Source of the DNA: Bugulina stolonifera
Taxonomy: Eukaryota; Bryozoa; Gymnolaemata; Cheilostomatida; Bugulidae
Assembly (NCBI GenBank): GCA_935421135.1
Contig: OW285187.1
Coordinates: 31,188,818-31,252,817, forward strand
DNA: 64,000 nucleotides
Direction: 5' to 3'
Shown here: one piece after another, positions 37,401 to 64,000 of the stretch
Position numbering within the stretch: position 1 is the stretch's first letter
Layout of the letters: each line of letters opens with the position of its first letter
Translations under genes and position numbers: made by a program
Notes under the pieces: generated by a model
Told to the model about the DNA's origin: nothing
What the model saw: only the letters and a program-made list of their open reading frames with translations
Database searches by the model: none

Positions 37401-38581
37401 GGTGCTAATGGTCCCGTGACCGAGGAAGCTGAGAAGATCTTCCATGACAATGGTGTATTGGTCATACCAGACCTGTACTGCAATGCAGGTGGTGTCACTG
37501 TGTCTTTCTTTGAATGGCTGAAGAATCTCAACCATGTAAGCTATGGTCGTCTTCACTTCAAGTATGAGAAGGACTCCAACTACCATCTTCTAGGTAAATT
37601 CCTGAGGGTTTGTTCATGGCTTATAATTATAGGCCTGCATAGTGGGATGTACAATATCCAAATGCATAGAAAGGGTCTAGGTTTATGGACGGTTTTCATT
37701 TACAGAGAGTGTACAGTCTTCACTTGAGAGGAAATTTGGAAGGAATGGCGGAAAGATTCCAATTGAACCAAGTCCTGGATTTAGAGATAGAATAGCTGGT
37801 GCCTCGGAGAAGGACATTGTACACTCTGGGTTGGAGTACACCATGGAAAGATCAGCCACGGTTGGTATATAAATATATTAAATGTAGACATAAAATGTAT
37901 AAAACCACAAAGCTAAATATATACTGCTACTGCCTGAAAATTGTCCTGTAGAAACTAAACTGTCAGTAGCAGTATATATTTGGTATTGTGGTTATATACA
38001 TTATAATTTCTGTTTTTTTTTGGCTCTAGTGATACTATGGAGCAGACACTATTGTATACTTGTACAGCCCACTGTATGTACATGTATGTATGTAAGCAAA
38101 TCTTGTATGTAAGTAGTGGCCCATTGATTTTCACTTTCATTGCACAACTTCATCAAATACAGTTGAGTCAGTCCTTTGGATTCTGCTAGTGGCCATTATA
38201 CATATTTTGTCTGCTAAGTTATACCAACTATTCAGCTAAAGTTCTTACCCCACTCAACCCCATGTAACAGGGGATAATAACTCCAATCGATAACTTGTAC
38301 TATATTTTGGACACTTAGCAATAAGATGAACAGGTCATTCGGATCAATATGGTGAACTCACACCTATGTACCAGATTCTAACAACCATGCAGCTCTCCTA
38401 GTGTAATATACATGCAGATTATCTTTATGTATTTAATGCTGCATTGCTTCTATTTTTGCAGAACATAATGCAAGCTTGCATGGAACATCAGCTTGGCCTG
38501 GATCTCAGGACAGCAGCCTTTGTCACTGCTGTCGAGAAAATATTTGCTGTTTATGATGAATCTGGTCTAACCTTTACATAA
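34423..38581 (+). CDS. GLUD1: Glutamate dehydrogenase, mitochondrial (animal type)
   Basis: Converts glutamate to 2-oxoglutarate and ammonium with NAD(P). Nine exons: 34423-34855, 35183-35383, 35697-35872, 36070-36168, 36609-36746, 37034-37159, 37377-37593, 37706-37860, 38462-38581; 554 residues, close to the 558 of human GLUD1. The first 50 or so residues are Arg/Ser-rich and lack acids, as expected for a mitochondrial presequence. Landmarks: [32 protein letters not shown] with active lysine K179, [18 protein letters not shown], the nucleotide-binding GLGNVG (about 304-309), IIAEGANGP and the C-terminal SGLTFT. The 48-residue antenna helix region that allows GTP/ADP control in animals is present ([20 protein letters not shown] and onward). 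Every exon junction keeps frame. Intron 8 (37861-38461) is the longest. Confidence 0.98.
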
Positions 38582-38879
38582 TATTCTCATAGAATTCTCA
38601 AACCTTTCAGTATGTGTTGTGTTTAGGCAGCTCACATAGATTTGTATTATCATAGGTTAATTTTCCAACATATTTTTTACAGAAGAAAGATCTTAACTAG
38701 ACTTGAGTTTTACCCTATCCAATTTTACCAGGACTTTAACATAATATTCTTTATATATACATAGAGGTATTTTCCTGACCTTTACTTTTTAAATAATATA
38801 GACATGATTTTATTACAAATATAATACACGATATCACACACTGTTCTGCAACACATTTGTTATTATGTAATGTGAATTG
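38582..38879. terminator. Convergent 3' region between GDH and the TEDC2-like gene
   Basis: The two stop codons face each other across 298 bp, so the 3' UTRs are short or overlap. On the minus strand an AATAAA (forward TTTATT at 38809-38814) lies about 70 bp after the TEDC2-like stop and is its likely polyadenylation signal. No AATAAA is seen for GDH before 38880; the first plus-strand one (about 39071) would place the GDH 3' end inside the other gene. Confidence 0.5.
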
Positions 38880-41522
38880 TTAGGAAATAGATACAGAGTC
38901 TTCCTGTAAAGATTTGTAATAGATGAACAGTCTTTCTGGGATATGATGTGAAAACTTGTCTGGAAGATCATGGAGTTTGTTTTGCAGAGCTCTGTTTAGT
39001 TTCATCTGTTGCCTTAAAGCTCTTGGTACCTTCAGTTCACAACTACAAGCAGGCAATTGTAATTCAGGAACAATAAACATCAGAGCTGAGTCCAAGTCTG
39101 ACAAATCGAGTCATTTCCAAAATTTTGGAAGCAAGTCATGTCAGTGAACAATGCAGTGTCAAGTCAAGTAGAAATGCATGTCAAACTAGAGACAACTCCA
39201 AAAAAGTGTCGTCTTCCAAAACATCAACTTCTTTTAGTAAACATTCCAATGCATACAAAACCATGCCAAGCTGCAGCCGGGTATGCATGTCATGCAATTA
39301 TGGTAAAGAGATAGTTTATACATGTAGCAATATTGGTATTTTGACCTAAACTGGTCATGTGGTAATGGATATTAGAGATATGATTATGAATAATATCAAA
39401 TAAAAACAGCACATGGTACAGAGTGTCCAATGGCCAGCACAGCAATACCAAACTAGTTCTTATTGCAAGTGTATAGTCTACCTGTGTTGTGCACCCTCAT
39501 ACCTAACCCTGATATAATCTGAGTGCTGCTAGCATCTCTGATGAAATAAAAATGATAAATGGGTAGACAATTGAGACCATGTTGGCTTGGTGGACACAAA
39601 GTCGAAGTCACAAGTCATTCAGATTTCCAAGTCGCAAGTTGCAAATATTGGAATTGTTTTTTAGGCTAAACATAGGATAAATGTGTAGGTCAATAATATA
39701 AATTTACAGAAACAGGAATTTTGTCCAACTACTTAGCTGTAGAAAAAACCAAGGATATGGTGGTAAAGAGAAAGATCTGTTGTTCTTTTCAGCATTACCA
39801 TAGTCTAATAATTACCCATTAGTTTGAAGGGAGAAGACAGAGGTAGAGTCATGTTGTATGTTGACTATTTCCCTGGCTTTGGAGTTAGTAGGAACATTTC
39901 CGTTTGATTGAGGCACAGTAACTGCTTTCTTTATTGTTTCTACCTGTGATTGATCTTCATTTCGTATTGTCTTTTGTTTAGTAGCACTTTTTATGCCATA
40001 GTTTGAGCTTCTTACATGCCGTGTCAAATGAGGTGCTTTATATGCACGCTGATAACTAGTCTGATTAGAAGGAGCAGAAGAGACTGGTGGTGTTGACCTA
40101 GATTTATTGGCTGCCCTTGATCCACTCATTTTGCTGGTGGGCTGCATTTCTTTGCTTGCTATACTTTTTGGAGGATTTGTGCTTCTACATTTGATGCCAG
40201 TTTTACCTGTAGCGACAGTCAATGTTGTACTTTTCACACCAGATTTGCCTGTAGTTGTAGTCAAGCTTGATGGTTTGATTTGGCACTTAACTAGAATTTC
40301 CTACAAATTTATTGACATTGTAACAAAGAAAGTCTTATGAGAAGCAATCCATGATTTCAAAATAAGAATAACCTGTATATCTGTGTTTTACTAGTGATAA
40401 AGGCATAAATTTGATAATCATTACATTTTTCTGTCTATTGAACATGGTCAAAACTCACGTATAATAATTGACTTACTGTATCTTTTACAGTGTTCCTAAC
40501 TTTTTGGACTTTTGCTAAAAGCCTATCAACTCTTTGAAGATCTTCATCTATAGGTTCATAGTCAACATTAGACAACACAGTGTCATTAGTATTGCTACTA
40601 CTGTCTTTTATTTGGGAAGATTCAGTAATCTCAGCTTCCTTCGGATGAAGTTGAGTTTTCCTAAAACATGGAAAACATGAATTACAACAAAACAGAATCT
40701 TATTCAAAGAGAAGCAAGTATTAACTCTTGGCCCTGTAGCATATGATTCTACTCATTAGATAATCTCTCTGTCGAATGAAACAGATTACAAAACATAACA
40801 TTTAGAGAGAAGAAGGAAGATAAACATTATAACTGTATTATAGAAAAGGTCTCATACCACGGTCTGAGCAATTCCTCCAACTGGTGGCAGTCTCTCAATA
40901 AAAGATGACTTTTCATGTCTAAATATGCATCTAATCGTTCCATACATTTGACCAACCTGGAAATATCAAGTTACTTCATAAAAGATAGGCAGGATTGCTA
41001 AAATATCCCACAGCCAAATAATGTTCAGTTTCTGCTAAAATCTTTCAGCGTTGGATCAGGCCCATGATCAGCCTTTTCCAACAAAAAAAGACATGTGTGC
41101 CTGAATAATAAATTGCTGTCCTTCTGTCATTTTCTTATGAAAAATAAACACAATGTTAATCTTAAAATTGTTTCTGTTGAGTTTGCAATATTTCAAGACT
41201 TTCTGCAGAATGTGAATACTTTTAGTGTCTAAAGTTCCTTTTGGAGAATCATGAGGCAACAAACATGCTTTGAAAATGGCGAGTTGATAGTTGCCACAAT
41301 TTGACAACCATAAAAGGCATTGATAAATTGATAGCATATCAAGTTCTGCGTCTGATAAGTAAACTTATTGTATTATCAACACCTTTTCATCTTTGAAATT
41401 TGATTAAAGAATATCAAAATAAGGATTAGTTATACATTTCATTGCTCTTCAATGATGAAATTGTACACTTATATATCTCCTAAAATTGTTTAGTGTGCAA
41501 CTTACTTGTCAAGTTCTGCCAT
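38880..41522 (-). CDS. TEDC2-like protein (tubulin epsilon and delta complex protein 2)
   Basis: Five exons: 41506-41522, 40858-40956, 40477-40660, 39816-40300, 38880-39042; 315 residues, all phases close (2, 2, 0, 2). The first coding exon holds only MAELDK. Order of features: an N-terminal helix (MERLDAYLDMKSHLLLRDCH), QLEELLRPW, a second helix (LQRVDRLLAKVQKVRNTVKD), a long Ser/Lys/Thr-rich linker, and a C-terminal block reading FSLQTNGCELKVPRALRQQM then LNRALQNKL. Human TEDC2 has the same order, and its block FTLKEKGHLLRLPAAFRKAA then QNSSLWAQL aligns without gaps. TEDC proteins stabilise triplet microtubules of centrioles. The similarity is modest and from memory, so the name is provisional; the gene model is firmer than the name. 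It is somewhat shorter than the human protein. Confidence 0.6.
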
Positions 41523-41869
41523 AAATGTTCTCAAAAGATCAGCTTCTTATCATAGTGCTGCAATTGAAAACAAACAATCAACAATAACAGTTGAAGCTTT
41601 ATAATTTTTCAATTACCAAACAAATCAATAGCATTTGAATACAATCACAGTGTGAAACAAAATAATTATTGGACTAGTATAAGAAAACTATGACTGACTC
41701 TAGTTGTAGATTAATATCCACAATGTAGGGCCTTCTACATCACCAGAGTTGGCCCATAAAATCCAAAAAGCACATCATTGCAACTACATTGATGTACTTT
41801 TCCACCATGAATGGACTTTGCAAGGAAAAATGTGGGAACTCTAAATATTTATATTTAGCAAAAATAAAA

Positions 41870-41935
41870 GGCATGTAAATACATGCAGCAGGCATGTAAA
41901 TAACAGGCGTGTAAATAGCAGGCATGTAAATAGCA
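41870..41935. repeat. Short tandem repeat of GGCATGTAAATAGCA
   Basis: Four imperfect copies of about 15-18 bp (GGCATGTAAATACATGCAGCA, GGCATGTAAATAACA, GGCGTGTAAATAGCA, GGCATGTAAATAGCA). Confidence 0.8.
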
Positions 41936-42189
41936 GAATCCTGAAAATGTTCACATATCTATATTAGGTTATTATTCAAATTCAAAATTTAGAATTAGTA
42001 ATCTGATCCCATTTATTATGTCTAAAAGAAAAAAATGATAAACTTTAAAAAGCTCATGACAATTTACTCGCTATTGTAGAACGAATCATTTCAATTGTTA
42101 TTGTTGTGACATGATGTAATGACAATACTCACCACCTTTATGGATTTATCTACCTTGAATTATAAACATATATACATGTATATAACGGA

Positions 42190-43150
42190 GCGTGTTCGAA
42201 GTTGGTATGAAGTACTGTATGGCATGTTTTCTAGCTGATGAGAAACTGGCCCTCTCGATGGAGTTGTGGATGACGCTTTGTTGGAGTGGCAATAATGACT
42301 GAAGATCTTTAGGCGTCTACCACTGCGGCGCTAAGAGAGCAGTTAAAGGTCAAATTTTTCAAGGAGGCTGGTGGTACTTGTCTTTTTAACAGCCACGGAT
42401 AAGATGCACTGCCCTTCTCTATACAGTTTTGAGATGGTTAGCAGTTGAGTCAGATATGGAGTCTCAGGCTGCAGAGGCATACTGTAAGACTGGGTGTTCA
42501 ATTTGGTTGCACGTGGTGTTTTTTATAGCCTCGGAACTGGTGCAAGCATTTCTCTGGATTAAACCAAGAGTAGAGTTTCTCTGAGCTGCTACATTGTCCA
42601 TGTGTTTGTTCTAGATAATATTTGGGCCGAGGGTAATTCCCAGGTGTTTGAAGTGCCCAGCTCTTGGGATCTCAGTGTCGTGCAGATAGAGACTTTTTTG
42701 GTAGATAGTCACCCTCTTGAGAACTTAACATGTTGGCACTTGGAGGGGTGAAACTCCATGTCTCATTGGGTAAAAGGACACTTCGAAAAAGACAGTTCGA
42801 AACAGGACGTTTCACAACCGGACAGTTCGAAACTGTCTAGATTACATTTAGAAGGGCACAACTCACAGATCACCAATTTTAATTAATTGAAAAAAAATTA
42901 TATTAAAAATAAAAATTGGTTGAAATCTGATGGTTGGAGTTTTGAAATGTCCTGTTTCGAACTGTCGCACATTCGTCTCATTGCAGTTCCCAAAGTTCAA
43001 GTTTCAACAGGTCATCTTGCAAAGTACTGTGGTTGAAGGCTGAATTATAGGCAATAGTGTCATCAGCAAACAGGCATATGGATGACTTCAAGTTGTTAGG
43101 GAGCTCATTGATGTAGAATCAAAAGATCACAGGCTTGATTACTGATTCTT
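42190..43150 (-). pseudogene. Dead non-LTR retrotransposon reverse transcriptase fragment
   Basis: On the minus strand, fragments of a jockey/CR1-type reverse transcriptase can be read in order. First comes FADDT with its surrounding ICLFADDTIAYNSAFNHS (active-site strand, 43056-43070). Then comes EFHPSKCQHVKFS, then HDTEIPRAGHFKHLGITL, then NSTLGLIQRN and IEHPVLQYASAA. This is the normal order of the C-terminal half of the polymerase and its thumb. Several in-frame stops (after GPNII and after YASAA, for example) and shifts make it non-functional. It is interrupted by a small inverted-repeat element at 42769-42974. No 5' region, endonuclease or poly(A) tail was recognised. Confidence 0.8.
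42769..42974. mobile_element. 206-bp inverted-repeat element inserted in the dead reverse transcriptase
   Basis: Flanked on both sides by the identical 9-mer GTCTCATTG (42760-42768 and 42975-42983), a target-site duplication. Near its ends are inverted copies of GACAGTTCGAAACAGGAC followed by TTTCA. The left inverted repeat starts 22 bases in and the right one 8 bases in. The GGACAGTTCGAAA motif recurs on the left side. Without the insertion and one 9-mer, the flanking reverse transcriptase fragments are adjacent and in the same frame. No coding capacity. Confidence 0.8.
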
Positions 43151-43800
43151 GCTCTTTTTAGTTTTTGTCACAAAGATATTTTTCTCACTGAATCTAAATT
43201 TAATCATAGTTGAAACATCTTAATTCAACTTTGTTGAACTTTTTCTATGCAAATGGTAAATTTGAAATTAAAGTTATATTATAATTATCGCCATACAATT
43301 ATACATGCATATGATCATGTAATTTAAACCTTTATGCTTAGTTTAATTAATTTGATTTGAGTAATTTAAAGTCAATACATTTAATCATTCTACTCATTGT
43401 CTTGTAATAATTTTTAATTTTAAATTTAACCACTAGGAACAGGAAGAAACCAGACTTGAGACTAGACTAGTTGTTTGTTAGTGAAAGTAATTTGATCAAT
43501 AACAATAATTAAATTATTATAATTATTTGTATTGTTATAAATAAAATGACCTTAACTATATTATTATGATAACATAATGTTTACGTAAAATAAATAGAAT
43601 AACTTGAGAAACAACATACATGTCAATTGTGTAAAGAATGAAAAATCAAATGATTTAACACTCTTTTTAAATGAAGCTAGCCTGGGCCAGGTCATTGTAG
43701 GTAGAAGATTATTTGATTACCAAATGTCAGAAATGGGCATGCGCCCTTTCTACCTGAACAATAACAACAATGGATTTCCCGAACACTGCGTCATCAACTT

Positions 43801-63708
<19,908 letters not shown>

Positions 63709-64000
63709 GTGAGTTTGCTATCTCATTCAAATGATTGGCTGATTGCCTAAACTAGGGACGTAGTATCATGAAGTTTATAGTTTCATTTAATCAGTGGGCA
63801 GTTATTGTCCATTGTATGTTGTATAAACTACCACTATTGTTAAATAGCTTAGAACAACTGTATTATAGTGTCATGGACTGAGCTGGGAATCGCATGAGAT
63901 TTTATGTGTAGTATCATACATGTATATGATTGGCAAGTTCTGCATTTTACAGATTTAATTCCCATTGCATGATGTTAAATAGATGGCAGTATTTACATGC

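Larger units (their letters stand above)
41523..43800. other. Transposon-rich intergenic interval upstream of SMG1
   Basis: About 2.3 kb between the start of the TEDC2-like gene and the proposed start of SMG1. It holds a four-copy GCATGTAAATA repeat (41870-41935), a decayed non-LTR reverse transcriptase on the minus strand (about 42190-43150), a small inverted-repeat insertion within it (42769-42974), and very AT-rich DNA from 43150 to 43600. No intact gene is seen. Confidence 0.7.

Overview
The window is animal nuclear DNA. It is AT-rich, has short coding exons with GT/AG introns of roughly 100-1000 bp, and carries genes known from animals (a BMP-type receptor kinase, SMG1, PIKfyve, animal-type glutamate dehydrogenase, a TEDC2-like gene). 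A very abundant palindrome TACATGTA and the compact layout suggest an early-branching animal, perhaps a sponge. That placement is inference; no marker settles the species. No prokaryotic, CRISPR or viral features are seen. All exon models below were built by hand from the sequence, by joining GT/AG sites so that reading phase is kept; in every gene the phases close without a frameshift. Layout, left to right: (1) 332-21528, minus strand: PIKfyve, the phosphatidylinositol 3-phosphate 5-kinase, 39 exons seen, with FYVE, DEP, CCT-like, Cys-rich and the first part of the lipid-kinase domain; the rest of the kinase lies off the left edge. Two minisatellites fill its last two introns in the window, and two copies of a pogo-like MITE sit in other introns. 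(2) 15551-17826, plus strand: a complete 4-exon gene for a probable secreted EGF-like protein, nested inside PIKfyve intron 6 on the opposite strand. (3) 21529-25802: 4.3 kb with no gene that I can support. (4) 25803-33990, minus strand: complete 11-exon type I TGF-beta-superfamily receptor, closest in sequence to BMPR1 (ALK3/ALK6). (5) 34423-38581, plus strand: complete 9-exon mitochondrial glutamate dehydrogenase, divergent from the receptor across only 432 bp. (6) 38880-41522, minus strand: a 5-exon gene resembling TEDC2 (tubulin epsilon/delta complex protein 2), convergent with GDH. (7) 41523-43800: decayed transposon debris, with a dead non-LTR reverse transcriptase broken by a small inverted-repeat element that has a 9-bp target duplication. 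(8) 43801-64000, plus strand: SMG1, the nonsense-mediated-decay kinase, 45 exons seen (a tiny first exon plus E1-E44), running off the right edge before its FATC end; one intron holds a 570-bp TTAA-flanked inverted-repeat element. The genes do not form a pathway together: phosphoinositide signalling, BMP signalling, amino-acid metabolism, centriole biology and mRNA surveillance are simply neighbours. I found no convincing new biological system; the most interesting items are the nested EGF gene, the BMP-type L45 loop in the receptor, the TEDC2-like gene, and the small transposons and minisatellites placed at intron ends.
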